The notes under the pieces were generated by a model. The model searched no databases. It was not told where the DNA came from and worked only from the letters and a program-made list of their open reading frames with translations. A stretch of DNA of 64,000 nt from Canna indica (Eukaryota > Streptophyta > Magnoliopsida > Zingiberales > Cannaceae): NCBI GenBank assembly GCA_034359265.1, contig CP136896.1, positions 37,438,001 to 37,502,000 of the forward strand, in the 5' to 3' direction. The position numbers and the translations under genes were made by a program. Of the stretch, positions 11,475-22,174 are shown one piece after another; position 1 is the first letter of the stretch, and each line of letters begins with the position of its first letter.

Positions 11475-11833
11475 TTGGACATAACCAGTCACCTCTCTTC
11501 ATTTCAATATTAGATGCTCTGCTATGCTTAACAGTGACCTCCTGAGATAGCTTGTCTTGACTAGGAGGCCGAATCACAGGCTTAGGAATGGATGGATCAA
11601 TTGCACTATCACTAAGCTTAACAAGCTCGGATAGTAGATTTCTAGCAGACTTTTGAACATGCTCTTGGACCACTGGAAAATTGAAACAAGTAAAACAAGA
11701 ATGTTAGGTGGAAAAAATACACATACACGGCATTGAGAGAAAGCATCAGATAACCTTGGTAGTCTCTGAATGCATGTCAAAATCTAACTCCGAATTAAGT
11801 GCATCATCGGCTATAGTTATCTCTTCCATGAGG
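11475..11833 (-). pseudogene. RanBP2-type zinc-finger (VAR3-like) gene fragment
   Basis: Two exon-like blocks on the minus strand. 11833-11755 is bounded by CTCTTAG and a donor AAG/GTTATC and can read MEEITIADDALNSELDF. 11672-11475 is bounded by TTTTCCAG and CAAA/GTAAGTT and reads through to NIEMKRGDWLCPK, the start of a RanBP2/NZF zinc finger (GDWxCPxC) as in plant VAR3-like plastid RNA-editing cofactors. The two exons do not join in frame, the finger is cut before its second cysteine, and no further exon was found. I therefore call it a captured or truncated fragment. The RanBP2 finger is fairly clear; the VAR3 assignment is less so. Confidence 0.5.
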
Positions 11834-12000
11834 CTAAGAGTGCATTGAACAAAAAACAATCATTCAGAATTATCTAGGTTTTAGTTCAGATGCAGTGCTC
11901 GAAAAATAAGGTTTCCACATGGAATGACAATTAATTATCTAAAGCTTAGAGACCACCAATAAACAGAAGCAGGAATGTAGAAAGAGATCAAAGTGGCACC

Positions 12001-12500
12001 TTGTAATAGACCTGACGCTTCTCATCCTCCCCTTCCAAAACATCAGAAACAAGACCTGACGCTTTTCTGACTCGCCGGCAAAAATCGAAAAAAATACTGC
12101 TTAATCGGGCTTTCTTACCATGTGGTCTCGGAGGCGGACTTCTTGACACCGAGGCGGGCCCAAGCGAGGACCTTCCCGCTGCTGAGGTGCTTGATCTGGA
12201 CAGGTGAGCCCACTATCCCAATCAGGTGGACGGAGTTGGCGAGGTCCTTGCTCCAGGGGATCTCCTGGGGACGGGGATGCTTGACCCGTTCTTGCTCAAA
12301 CTCGCCACGGTCGACCAAGCAGCAGGCAGGGAACGGAGCAGGACGGCAGTAGACAAGGTCCAGAGAAATGGAGGGCTTCTTCCACAGGCAGGACATGGTG
12401 CAAAGGAAGGAGGACGGGTGAAGGCACTATTGTTAGGGTTTCGAGAGGGGAGGACGGAGAAGGAGGGTTTTAGGGAAGGAGTTTGCAGCATTGACGCCAT
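12001..12500 (-). pseudogene. OSB-like organellar ssDNA-binding protein fragment
   Basis: The minus strand begins MASMLQTPSLKPSFSVLPSR at 12500, a plausible organelle transit peptide. The frame shifts near 12400 and continues as EIPWSKDLANSVHLIGIVG...VKKSASETTW, the start of the SSB-like OB fold of plant OSB proteins, ending at a good donor (12119). A second block (12057-12001, GLVSDVLEGEDEKRQVYYK) matches the later part of the same fold. The strand between them (about 25-30 residues) is missing, replaced by under 65 bases. The frameshift plus the deletion make this a pseudogene. OSB proteins bind ssDNA in mitochondria or plastids and restrain recombination. Confidence 0.65.
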
Positions 12501-12579
12501 TTCTTAGAACTGGGTAAGGTTGGCACAAGAGCGACCTTTTTGGAGCGATTAAAATACCAGTGATACTTGCATTTTCTAA

Positions 12580-12960
12580 AATATACATAGACCTCTCAAT
12601 ATTATTAGACCAGCGCTAGAAGCGCCAGCGAATGCCGCAGCTGCTGCTCGATTGACGAGAACGCCGCCCTCTCCCTCGCATCCACCTTCTCCTGCCGACA
12701 CGATGCCGCCGTCCTCGCCGATCGACACGGATGCGAATGCTGCACGAGGAGGGAAACTCCTTGAGGCATGTGACGCCACACCACCACGGCCTCCTCTTCC
12801 CTCGTCGGATCCGAAGAAAAAGTCGGATCGACGAGATCTGCTAGAGATCGACGAGATTGGCAGAAAACGTCGGGCGCGGGTGGGCGGAGAAGAAGAAAAA
12901 GAAGCCGAGCGGAGAAGAGGCGGGTGAAATAAGAAGAGGCGAGAGAAATAAATTCGGAGA
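12580..12960. other. GC-rich island, possible captured first exon
   Basis: A sharp GC-rich block in AT-rich surroundings, open in several frames with Pro/Ser-rich or Arg/Glu-rich low-complexity translations. No domain is recognised. Its position upstream of the OSB-like fragment on the minus strand suggests a promoter/5' exon piece of a host gene carried by the same element. From 12960 to 13190 nothing is recognisable. Confidence 0.3.
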
Positions 12961-13199
12961 GAAATTTCGGGGAATCAGTGTTACTTTAGTGCTACTTTAG
13001 GTGGGTAAATGAAAAATAAATGAAAAATAGGAGGAAAATAAATGGTTGGGTTGAATTGTTTTTGATGTAAGAATAATTTTAGGCACCAAATTTATTAATT
13101 TAGGAACGAATTTTTTCTATTACTCCGTTTTTAATATATAGGAATAATTTTGGTGGTTTTCAAAAGAGAACGATTTTTATTATTAGGGCTTAGGAATAA

Positions 13200-14140
13200 A
13201 ATAATATATATATATATATATATATATAAACAAGAAACGATTTATTCTCGCCTAAACTCCTTCCACTCCCTCAAAGTTTTATCTTTATTTTTACGTCACT
13301 TATCTTTTAGTTTTACCTTACCTCTCAATTTTTTTCTATTTTTCTTACCTAAATTTTTCCTCCCAAATTTGTACCCTACCTAAATTCGTAATAAAATTTT
13401 TACCTCACTTATTTTTTCTATATGCACCTATTTTGATATTTTTGATTTTGTATTTATTATTTTTTGAATAATAATTATAAATGTTTTTTTATTTATTAAA
13501 ATTTTTTATATTAGTTTTTGAATTTTGAAATATTATTTTTTGAGTTTGTTATTGAAAAATAGTATTACAAAACCAAAAAAAAAATATGCAATTTAAAATA
13601 ATTTAAATATCTTATTTTTTATTTTTTTTCAACTTATTATCGTATACTTATATTATATTAGATTTTTATCCATAAAAATCTTATTATTTTTTCATTTTTC
13701 ATTTTTTTGATTATATATATATAAGCAACATATCATTCTCGTCTAAATTCTCCCCCTACAAATTTTTTTCACTTTTTCCACCTAATTTTTTTCCTTCCAA
13801 ATTTCTATCCCACTTCCGAATAAAAGTTTGTACCACACTTTTTTTTTTATATGCACCTATCTTAATATTTTTAATTTTATATTTATTTATTTTTTGAATA
13901 ATAATTATAAATATTTTTTATTAGTTTTTGGATTTTGAAATATCATTTTTATGGGTTTGTTAATGAAAAATAATATTTCAAAACCAAAGAAATTTACGTA
14001 GCTTAGAATAATTTAAATATTTTATATTCTATTTTTTTCATTATGTTATCTTATATGTATATTATATTTGATTTTATCCATAAAAATAGTACTATTATTA
14101 TTTTTTTTAACTTTTGATCATTGAAATCTATATAAATTAA
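13200..14140 (+). repeat. Diverged tandem duplication of AT-rich module
   Basis: Two copies (about 13200-13705 and 13706-14140) share, in order: a TA-rich start followed by CATTCTCGTCTAAATTC-type sequence, ATATGCACCTAT, TTTTTGAATAATAATTATAAA, and TTTTTGAATTTTGAAATAT. Each probably represents a left end of the same Helitron family. Confidence 0.6.
13202..13229. repeat. (TA)n microsatellite
   Basis: Pure TA dinucleotide run of about 28 bases at the start of the first AT-rich module. Confidence 0.9.
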
Positions 14141-14385
14141 TATTTTAATGTATATAATTATTTTTATATTACATTTGTATTTATGAAAAATCATTTTTCC
14201 TTTATTTTTTAAAAAACTTAAATTACTTTCAAATTTCTTATTTTGGAATTAATTATCTATACTTATAATTTTTTTATTGATATACTTTAATTTATATTTA
14301 CATTATATTTAATATTTTACCCTTAAAACTATTAATAGTTTTCTATTTTATTTTTTCTATATATTTTTTTGTTAAAAACCTATAG

Positions 14386-14605
14386 GGTGTGTTTGCTTCA
14401 TAGGATAGAGATAGATAGAATTAGAGATATATTTAAATTCTTTATTTGCTTAGTGCATGTATTAGAAGAAAATATAATTAGAAAAATATAAATTTTATAT
14501 TATATTCGGTGTATACTAGATTAAAATAAATCTATGCATGCTCCCTCATTTGATATCGTATTTTATCTAATCCTATCCACAAAAGCAAACGAATCAATAT
14601 AGTAT
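14386..14605. mobile_element. MITE-like element with GTTTGCTT inverted ends
   Basis: The left side reads GGGTGTGTTTGCTTCATAGG and the right side, reverse complemented, CGTTTGCTTTTGTGGATAGG. The inverted match extends about 30 bases including ATAGGAT. The roughly 220 bp AT-rich interior is non-coding. The terminal motif resembles Tourist/PIF-Harbinger MITEs. Flanking TAT/TATA could be the target duplication but is not decisive. Confidence 0.5.
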
Positions 14606-15379
14606 TATTTTAAATTAAATTACATAAATATGCGTGCATAATTTTATAATTATATAAATCAAATTAAATTAATATATAATACTTTATGGTATGTTTATAT
14701 ATTATTATTTGAAATTATAATTTAATTTAAATATCTTACAATTGATTTTTATTATCAAAAATATTTTTTTATAATATGATAAAAATATTGTAACTTACTT
14801 ACTAAAATATAGATATAGAAATATTTAATTTCAAAATTTTAATTTTAATTTTTATGAATATTAAATTATTTTTACAAATTTAATTAAAAATTAAAGTTAA
14901 GAATTAATTTATAGTTGAAGTTTAAAATAATTATTTTTCTAAAAATATAAAAAATAGTTTTAAAATTAAAATTATGTTACAAAATATGAAAATATCAAAA
15001 AAAATTGATAGACTATTTTATTTATATATAAAAATATATAAAAAATACAATATTTAATTTAAATTTTTTTGTGAAGTGTTAATAATATAGTAATTTATTC
15101 TTGAAAAATCTAGGTATACAAATATTTAATTCTAAATTTTTTATTTAAATTATTAAGAATATTAAATTATAGATAAAATTTAATTTACAATTGAAATTTT
15201 AAATAATTATTTTCTAAAATTATAAAAATTAGTTCTAAATTCAAATTTATATAATTTCAAATTAAATTTATATTACAAAATATAAAAAATATCAGAATTT
15301 TTTTGATAAACTATTATATTTGTTTATAAATATATATTAAAATATAACATTTAATTCAAATTTTTATATTTTTAAAATT

Positions 15380-15415
15380 ACAAGTTAATCGTGCAAAGCG
15401 CGGGTACTGCAACTA
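15380..15415 (+). terminator. Helitron 3' hairpin and CTAG end
   Basis: Stem CGTGC/GCGCG with loop AAA (one G-U pair), then GGTACTGCAA and CTAG/T. In Helitrons this hairpin ends rolling-circle strand transfer. Confidence 0.6.
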
Positions 15416-15860
15416 GTATTAACAAAATATTAGGGCTGACGAGGGCTCGCGCGGGAATAAATTGAATAAGGTAATAAGGTAAATATTAGCTTGTTACTGG
15501 AATAAGGTATTGTTGTTAATGAAATATATATTCTTCTCTCACTTCATTTAAAAAAATAGTATATTTTATATTTTTAAAATAATTTTATTTCAGATAAAGA
15601 GAATATATTTAATAAATTATTATTATTTCATATTTTAATAATTTTAATATTAAAATTATTATTTATTTAATAATAATTTTATTAAGTAAACAATTTTTAG
15701 GGATGAGGGGTGAGAATTTTAATTATTTTATTTTTTACTTAATAATATTTTAGATTGTTAAAAAATATTTAATCAATTATTTAATTGTCTAGAATTATTT
15801 TTATTTTTAAATTAATATTTATTTATTTTCAAATTAGATGGAGATGTACGAAATGGTGAG
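15416..15860. other. AT-rich sequence without recognised feature
   Basis: Nothing gene-like. A short GC-rich patch (GGGCTCGCGCGGG near 15445) lies just outside the Helitron end; the rest is AT-rich homopolymer-like DNA. Confidence 0.5.
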
Positions 15861-16646
15861 AGTCATTTCTTACCATAAAAAAATACAGAATTTAGTGAGG
15901 GTCATCATGTTGTCCTCACAAAATATACTTTTTAGTGAGAGTCATATTAGACCCTCACTAAATGTAGGATTTCGTGAGCGTCATAATGTCCTCACAAAAT
16001 ATACTTTTTAGTGAGGGTCATACTCGACTCTCACAAAATGCAAGATTTCGTGAGGGTCATGATGTTGTCATCACAAAATATACTTTTTAGTGAGGGTCAT
16101 ATTAGACCCTCACTAAATGTAGGATTTCGTGAGGGTCATGATGTCCTCGCAAATATACTTTTTAGTGAGGCTCATACTCGATCCTCACAAAATGTAAGAT
16201 TTCGTGAGGGTCATGATGTTATCATCGCAAAATATACTTTTTAGTGAAGGTCATATTAGACTCTCACTAAATGCAGGATTTCGTGAGAGTCACGATGTCC
16301 TCACAATATATACTTTTTAGTGAGGGTCATATTCGACCCTCATAAAATATAGGATTTCATGAGGGCCAAGATGTTATCCTCACAATATATACTTCTTAGT
16401 AAGGGTCATATCCGACTCTCACAAAATATTTTATTTTTATTGACGGGTTTTTGTGAAGGTCATGGTGTTTTCCTCACTATATATACTTTTTAGTGAGGGT
16501 CATACCCGACTCTCACAAAAAGTGTTATTTTACTGACGGGTTTTCATAAGGGTCGATTACCGACCCCCATGAATAGGTGGATTTAGTGAGGGTCAATACG
16601 CGACCCCCACCAAATCTCGTCACTAAAAGCCAAATTTTTTGTAGTA
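15860..16646 (+). mobile_element. CACTA-type transposon right end with tandem subterminal repeats
   Basis: About seven tandem units of 76-79 bases, each with GTGAGGGTCAT...CCTCAC inverted motifs and ATACTTTTTAGTGAGG, then a divergent tail ending CCAAATTTTTTGTAGTA at 16646. The reverse complement, TACTACAAAAAATTTGG, matches the CACTACAAAAA terminus of plant CACTA elements with the outer base changed. It abuts a gypsy LTR and appears inserted into it. The other terminus was not found. The ORF at 16011-16244 is a by-product of the repeat. Confidence 0.6.
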
Positions 16647-17249
16647 AAATATTGATTGATTTTGTGGGCTGGCAAGGCCGAGTGATTTTATGATGAGGGT
16701 CGGGTATGGCTGAGACTATTTTTCTTGCAGGGTAAGGCTATAGTGGCCGAGTGGTACTCATAGTACAAGCCATGATTGGTTGATATATTTCCTTACACGG
16801 GGCGACCGATTGTCCTGTTATTGTGTTAGACACACTATGATTTTTATGCACATGTTATACTGCTAACTAGGGTTCTAGGTGGAGGTTCGCTAGAACCACT
16901 CACCGTGTTCCTCATGGACTCACAGATTTCTTAATTTTGTCTTTCAGAGCCTGGCTAGTGAGGTACGGCTTGATGGTGTGGCGCAGCTCAACGGCAAATG
17001 GCGTCAATGATCTTGTAGCAGGTCGTTTAAAGAGTCGTAGTCATTTTGAGAGTTATTTATCATGCATTTGGAGTTTGTAAACTTTGATTTTAAAAACATT
17101 ATTTATATTCCAATGGATTTCATTGTTTTCATTGTTTTCATGTCAGTTCCATTGCATTCTTATATCTGTGTTATTGAATGGATGAGTTAGGCTTCAGGGT
17201 ATTGACACATATCCTGGCCGGTCATGTGACCTTGAGTTGGGGCGTGACA
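16647..17249 (+). repeat. Gypsy LTR 3' part (5' LTR of gag/protease element)
   Basis: Matches, in opposite orientation, the LTR at 34747-35120 and ends TTGGGGCGTGACA at 17249. Contains hairpin H2 (GGTTC 16884-16888, GAACC 16893-16897) and the acceptor-like CTTTCAG at 16947. Its 5' part was lost where the CACTA end lies. Confidence 0.8.
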
Positions 17250-17252
17250 AAG

Positions 17253-17264
17253 TGGTATTAGAGC
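17253..17264 (+). promoter_or_regulatory. Primer binding site (initiator tRNA-Met)
   Basis: TGGTATTAGAGC, one mismatch from TGGTATCAGAGC, 3 bases after the LTR end. Confidence 0.75.
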
Positions 17265-17458
17265 TTGTGGCTAGGTCTTGACTACGACTAGGGTCAGGGT
17301 ACCATATGAGGCATAAATAGCATGTCGACATACGGTATGGTTATGTTATGAGATGAGGCGGCCACGTTTGCAACTCAGCATGTCAGGTAGTTGGTAAATT
17401 AAATGTTTTAAACGAGTTATTCGATATTAATGATATCTTTTTCTTAAATGTTAGTGTG

Positions 17459-18340
17459 ATGGAGACTTACAATGTTGCGTTGAGCGGTAGTGACAGTAAT
17501 TTCACGGAGCGTCAGGGCTAAGGCCAAGGCCCGGGGCGAGGTCGAGGTCGGGGTCAGGGCTGTTGGAGAGAGCAGTATGAGGAGGTGGGACATGATCCCA
17601 TAGTTGCACAGTTGTAGGCTTGGGTGGCCCAATTGACTGAGGTGCTCTATAGGGAGCAAGAGTTGAGGCAGCAACAACCACAACCGGTACTAGTGGCATC
17701 GATGGTACCGGAGGTCGCTGAACCAGTCCAGCCAACAAAGAGAGTTCCTAGGGTGGCCACATACACTGACTTTGTTAAATTGAGGCCGTCAGAGTTCACT
17801 GGGATAGATCAGCAGGTGGAGGTCACCAATTTCCTTAGCGACTGCTATGAGTTGTGTGAGGAGCTCGAGTGTTCCTCGTAGGCGGCCACTCGTATGGTCA
17901 GGTTACAGCTGAGAGGATCGGCCAAGGAGTGGCTGCATACCTGGAGAGATCGTAGGGGGGCAGGTGTGCCACCCCCTACTTGGACAGAGTTCAAGGCTGC
18001 TATTGTTGAGCGGTACATACCGATGAATGTCCATGATAGGCGGGTGAAGGAGTTTGAGCTACTGTGTCAAACTGGCATGATGGTGTTGGATTACGAGATG
18101 GAATTTACACGACTCTCGAAATACAACCCTACTTTGGTGGCGACTGAGACCTCCAGGGTCAAGAGATTTGTCGAGGGTCTGAGAGTGCAGATCAGCAAGC
18201 TTATCCATTACACTCAGGACACCACCTTCACTCAGGTAGTGGATGAGGCACTCCAAATGGAGGCATTGGTGCCGTTCGAGAAACATGACGGGCCCCCAAA
18301 GAAGAAATTTCGGCCTCGGGGATCTGGAAGTCGGCCCTGA
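17459..18340 (+). pseudogene. Ty3/gypsy gag
   Basis: Starts METYNVALSGSDSNF at 17459 and stays in one frame to 18340, with nonsense codons at about 17519, 17615 and 17879. An N-terminal Gly/Arg-rich stretch is followed by AELTEVLYREQELRQQQ-like sequence and the retrotrans_gag core: FVKLRPSEFTG, AKEWLHTWRD, EFKAAIVERYIPMNVHDRR, EFELLCQTG, VLDYEMEFTRLSKY. This is the capsid protein of a chromovirus-like (probably Tekay/Del) gypsy element. The nearest relative in the window is the minus-strand gag at 33757-34535. Inactive because of three stops and a downstream frameshift. Confidence 0.85.
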
Positions 18341-19017
18341 CATTCTGAGGGGACCGTTGCAATGATAGATCACTAGCCGAGCAGGGGGCACGACAGTACC
18401 TGGGGCCGCAGAGGCTCAAGATCAGGGCGGCTCAGCAGGCAGGGTCAGGGAGTGCACCACATGAGACTGAGATACCGTAGTGTGGTCATTGTGGCAGGAG
18501 GCACTGGGGATCTTGCTATGGCCGCACGGATGCATGCTTTGGGTGCGGATAGGTTGGACACTTCAAGAAGGATTGTCCGAATAAGGGTGGCCAAAGAACT
18601 AAGCAGTCTAGAGGGAAAGCACCGATGTCAGTTGGTTCTGTGGCTCAGAAGGGTCAAGCGCATGGTAGAGTACAACAGACCAGTCATTCTGAGAGGCCTT
18701 CTGCGAGGGTCTATGCTATGAACCGCGATGGCGCTGAGGCATCCAGGGCAGTACTGACAGGTACTCTTATCGTTGGTTCATCTTCTGCTTATGTGTTATT
18801 TGATCCGAGTGCCACACACTCTTTTGTATCTGCTATTTTTGCTGCTAGATTGCTGGGGAAACCCTCCTTGCTTGATGTGTCGTATGTTGTGTCTATGCCT
18901 ACATGCAATACTATCTTAGCTGAGACGGTCTTCCGGGACTGCGAAGTGCTCATTTTTGGACACGTGTTGAAGGCAAAGCTGACACTTCTGTTGATGCTTG
19001 AGCTTAGGGAGAGTATG
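18341..19017 (+). pseudogene. Ty3/gypsy gag zinc knuckle and protease
   Basis: After a frameshift the frame carries a first finger-like CGHCGRRHWGSC, then the zinc knuckle CFGCG*VGHFKKDC (18535-18576, CX2CX4HX4C with a TAG in place of Gln). The pepsin-like retroviral protease begins near 18780: YVLFDPSATHSFVS, where the catalytic DSG/DTG is DPS, so it is dead. Protease homology runs through RDCEVLIFGHVLKAKLTLL and breaks at about 19012. Instead of RT, an inverted copy of protease and gag follows. Confidence 0.8.
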
Positions 19018-19101
19018 ACATACGTCCTTAGGAATAGTATCGTCGAGTATGACATCAAGCTCAAGCATCAACAAAAGTGTTAGCTTTGCCTTCAGCACGT
19101 G
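18961..19101. repeat. Inverted repeat at protease break point
   Basis: The arm CACGTGTTGAAGGCAAAGCT (18961 onward) returns inverted at 19101 to 19056 (CACGTGCTGAAGGCAAAGCT), each arm about 45 bases with about 50 bases between. It marks the switch from plus-strand to minus-strand gypsy sequence. Confidence 0.75.
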
Positions 19102-19136
19102 TAAGATAGTAACGTCTCAGCTAAGATAGTAACGCC

Positions 19137-19641
19137 CAAGTAAGGGGTGGCGCACCAGCCCCCTATGATCTCTTCAAGTATGCAGCCACTCCTTGGCCGG
19201 TCCTCTCAACTATAACCCGACCATACGAGCAGCCGCCTCCGAGGAACACCCGAGCTTCTCACACAACTCGTAGCAGTCGCTAAGGAAACTAGTGACCTCC
19301 ACTTACTAATCTGTCCCAGTGAACTACAACGGCCTCAATTTAACAAAGTTAGTGTATGTGGCCGCCCAAGTAACTCTCTCTGCTGGTTGGATTGGTTCGG
19401 CCACCTCCGGTACCACCAGTGCCACCGGTACCGGTTGTGGCTGCTGCTGCTGCCTCAACTCTTGGTCCCAGTGGACCGCCTCCGTCAAGTGGGGCACCTG
19501 AGCCTGCAACTATGCAACTATGGGATCCTGTCCCACCACCTTATGCTACTCTCTCCCACGCCCCTGGACCCGACCTCGGCCTCACCCCCGGCCTCAGCCT
19601 TGGCCCTGACACTCTGTGGAATTACTGAACTGTTGCCCAAT
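19137..19641 (-). pseudogene. Inverted gypsy gag N-terminal fragment
   Basis: Minus-strand gag of the same family: the Gln-rich WDQELRQQQQPQPVPVAL, FVKLRP and AKEWLHT blocks are recognisable between 19509 and 19165. It joins protease sequence at about 19137 through two copies of TAAGATAGTAACG, so the gag body is deleted. Its 5' start (ATGGAGACTCACAATG) continues beyond the solo LTR at 22180-22222. It lies tail-to-tail with the plus-strand gag/protease. Confidence 0.75.
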
Positions 19642-22174
19642 TGTAAGACCCGGAAAAGTTTCCTAATATAAAAATCTATTTTGGTGCAGCGCGTCGGACC
19701 CGGGGGCAGTCGAGTTGAGCCTCAGGATCATCTCGAGTGAAAAGGTATGACTCGGCTAATGATTCATGAAATCTATTTGGATGATTAACTTTTCGTTTAT
19801 GAAATCATACCTTAAATTAAGTTAACTCGAGTCATGTTTTGGGTTGAGTCGGAACCCAAGTTGAGTTCGGGTTTAGTCGAGTTCTGGGTATGAGTTAAGT
19901 GAGTCTTGAGGCCAACTTTGGAAAGATGGATGAGGGAATAAAACCCTCTTATTGCAGACGTGCGACTCACCCTTTGAGTCGCACAAGGCCGCCTAGGGAG
20001 AAGAGGAGAAGAAGCAAGGAGGAGGCTTGGGGCTTGGATCGACCCGGGATTTGCATTGCTGTTGGAAAAATTTCAAGTCGTCGTCACCTGATCCTTGTTT
20101 CTCCGCAATCTAGGTGAGTGGTTATGTTTTTGAAGCTTGGGGGAGGCGGGTGGCCGAACCTTAGATGAAATAGGTTGAGTTCTCGCGATTCTTCCGACGA
20201 ATCTTGATTTCCAACGACGTGTGTTCACTATTTTATGAAGTTTCTTGTCGGATCTCACTATTTTCTTCGTCGTTTTGCAAGTTCTTAAGGCTGCCGAGTC
20301 ATGGGAAAAGGGGAAAGGTCATGTCGAAATTTTTCCCGATTCCCTTGACGGCAAGAAGGCCCTTAGATTAACTTATATCACTATTGATGTAGTTTCCTTT
20401 GTACATCTCGTGTATTATGAAGTATGCCCTCCTTAGAAATCCCATGAAGTGGCCGAACAACCCTACAACTCATGAAGAGGGTTCGGCCAAGGGTGAGGGG
20501 AATGTAAATTAGTTCACTGGTATTTAAGTTGTATGCGGAGTTGAAGAGGTAAAGGTATAGCTAGAGTCTCCTCCCTCTTTCCTACCACAAGGGCCATGAC
20601 CGAGCAAGGTCTTCCTTGCTTATGGTTCGGCCAAGGTTAGGGAGAGGAGGAGAGATTAGCTTTAGATGGAAATTGCATGATTATAAGGATCATACATAGA
20701 GATATGACAATACTTAGGAAGAACACCAAACTTAGCAAGTAGCTTGATAAATTTTGAATTGTAGAAATGCTAGTTTTATAACCATTCATAGCATTAGAAC
20801 CTTAAACTTTGGATGTTGACATTGTTACCATGTTTTGTATTTCATACATGTTATTTAAATTCATTACTACCTTGCCATGCTAGATAGTTGTTCCTTATTG
20901 TGCTAATATTCCTAAGGTGGTAAAAAATTGTTATGTATATACATTGTGGTCATATATGATGAAGGTTGCCATATTTGAATATTTTCCTTTGGATTATTCA
21001 TGCTGCCCTAAATGTTCTTAGGTGGTATTCCAAGGTCGACACATGGAAATTCTCACCCAAGGCAGTGTAGAAGGATAGGTAACATGTAAGGCGTCACTAG
21101 ACGTTCATAGCACATATATAGAAACTTAGTTAGGAGACGATAACACTTCTATGACTCCTTATATACTTTTGGAAACTTAGAAATCGTAGGTGTTCATATA
21201 TTGAAAGGGCGGCATAAATTGTTGACTCGGTAGCCAGACTTAGGCTAGATACGGGCAAAGGTCCGAAGTGTTTATATTTGGAAACCCTAGGATATTAATT
21301 GTGTGATGTGTTTGAGATGGTCCGCCGAGGAGCGAGGAGGTAGGAAATGACCAATGTTCAGCTCAGCCAGTATTAGGTCTAGAGGTGCGCGCCAGCGGGC
21401 CCGCTAGGTACCAGACCCCAGTTGGGTGGGACTAGCTATCCTTACCCCAGACGGTGTCCGAAGACTAGTGGACCATCCTAGTCGACGGCCCGAGATTATT
21501 TGCTTACATCTTGAGATGAGGTGGCCGATGGCCAGTATGATACTGTTGTAGCCGGGATATTATTCTATGGGTAGGCCTAAGGGCCGGATGCCGAAGGTTT
21601 GATAAGCCAAGATGGTAGGTTATCATATTCAGTTGGTACAAATGGACCGGTGGGTCAGTAATCACATTAGAAATAAACCTTACCTCCTTGTACATTTTCT
21701 TTAATGCCTTATATGATATATGCATGATTGAGGCTTATGTGGAGGTTCATTTGAGCCACTCACTGAGTCCCAAGTGGACTCACAGTTTATTCCTATTTTG
21801 CAAAGCATGAGCAGTAGCTTGGTATGTCGACATGGTGCAGCTAGTGGGCGGGAGGTGGTGCCATATCTCGTAGCGGCGTCCATGAGTCATAGACCAGTGT
21901 CTGGTAGTTTTTTTTATTTATTTTCTGCATTGACAAGTTGTATTTGGAAAGAGTTTGTAAAACTTGATACTTGAGACGTTTAGTTATTCGGATGTTGGTT
22001 TTCTTACTTGCTTTGAAAAATATAAAACTGTGGATTTTGAAAACTTTTAATAAAGTTGTGTTGAGATTTCCTTTATTGATACATTCTGGTTTTCTTTATG
22101 TCAGTGTAGACAGTAGGCTACAGGGTAGCATGTAGGCCCTGGCCAGTCACACTACCCTCAGTTGGGGTGTGACA
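19642..22174 (+). mobile_element. Solo Ty3/gypsy LTR with CCAAT target duplication
   Basis: A 2533 bp LTR, TGTAAGACCC...GTGTGACA, flanked by perfect CCAAT (19637-19641 and 22175-22179). This proves insertion into the inverted gag and later LTR-LTR recombination. Landmarks: AATAAAA at 19937-19943, hairpin H1 19960-19984, splice donor TAG/GTGAGTGG at 20113/20114, H2/H3 near 21748-21782, and the acceptor position decayed to GCAAAG near 21800. Confidence 0.92.
19960..19984 (+). other. LTR leader hairpin H1
   Basis: GTGCGACTC (19960-19968) pairs with GAGTCGCAC (19976-19984), 17 bases downstream of the AATAAAA TATA-like tract. Confidence 0.7.

Larger units (their letters stand above)
13200..15415 (+). 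mobile_element. Helitron-like AT-rich element (3' end clear)
   Basis: The right end carries a small stem-loop (CGTGC AAA GCGCG) about 10 bases before CTAG followed by T, the classical Helitron 3' terminus. The interior is very AT-rich and non-coding; no Rep/helicase is seen, so it is non-autonomous. The 5' TC end could not be fixed. It may lie at the (TA)n tract near 13200, or further left, in which case the gene fragments at 11475-12500 would be Helitron-captured. Confidence 0.5.

Noticed and set aside
12226..12507. Plus-strand ORFs over the OSB-like fragment
   Set aside because: Shadows of the minus-strand coding sequence, which has transit-peptide and OB-fold similarity and proper splice borders.
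12652..12927. GC-rich ORF as a real gene
   Set aside because: Low-complexity Pro/Ser and Arg/Glu runs in several frames, with no domain, no clear promoter and no downstream exon.
16011..16244. ORF with repeated protein motif
   Set aside because: The peptide repeat is only the translation of the 76-79 bp DNA repeats at the CACTA end.
15860..16560. CRISPR-like regular repeats
   Set aside because: Repeats are contiguous and contain no unique spacers, and they end at a CACTA terminus in plant nuclear DNA.
9875..16646. Gypsy LTR pieces at 9875-10697 and 16647-17249 as two halves of one LTR
   Set aside because: They lie in opposite orientations and belong to different subfamilies (GTGTGACA versus GCGTGACA ends).
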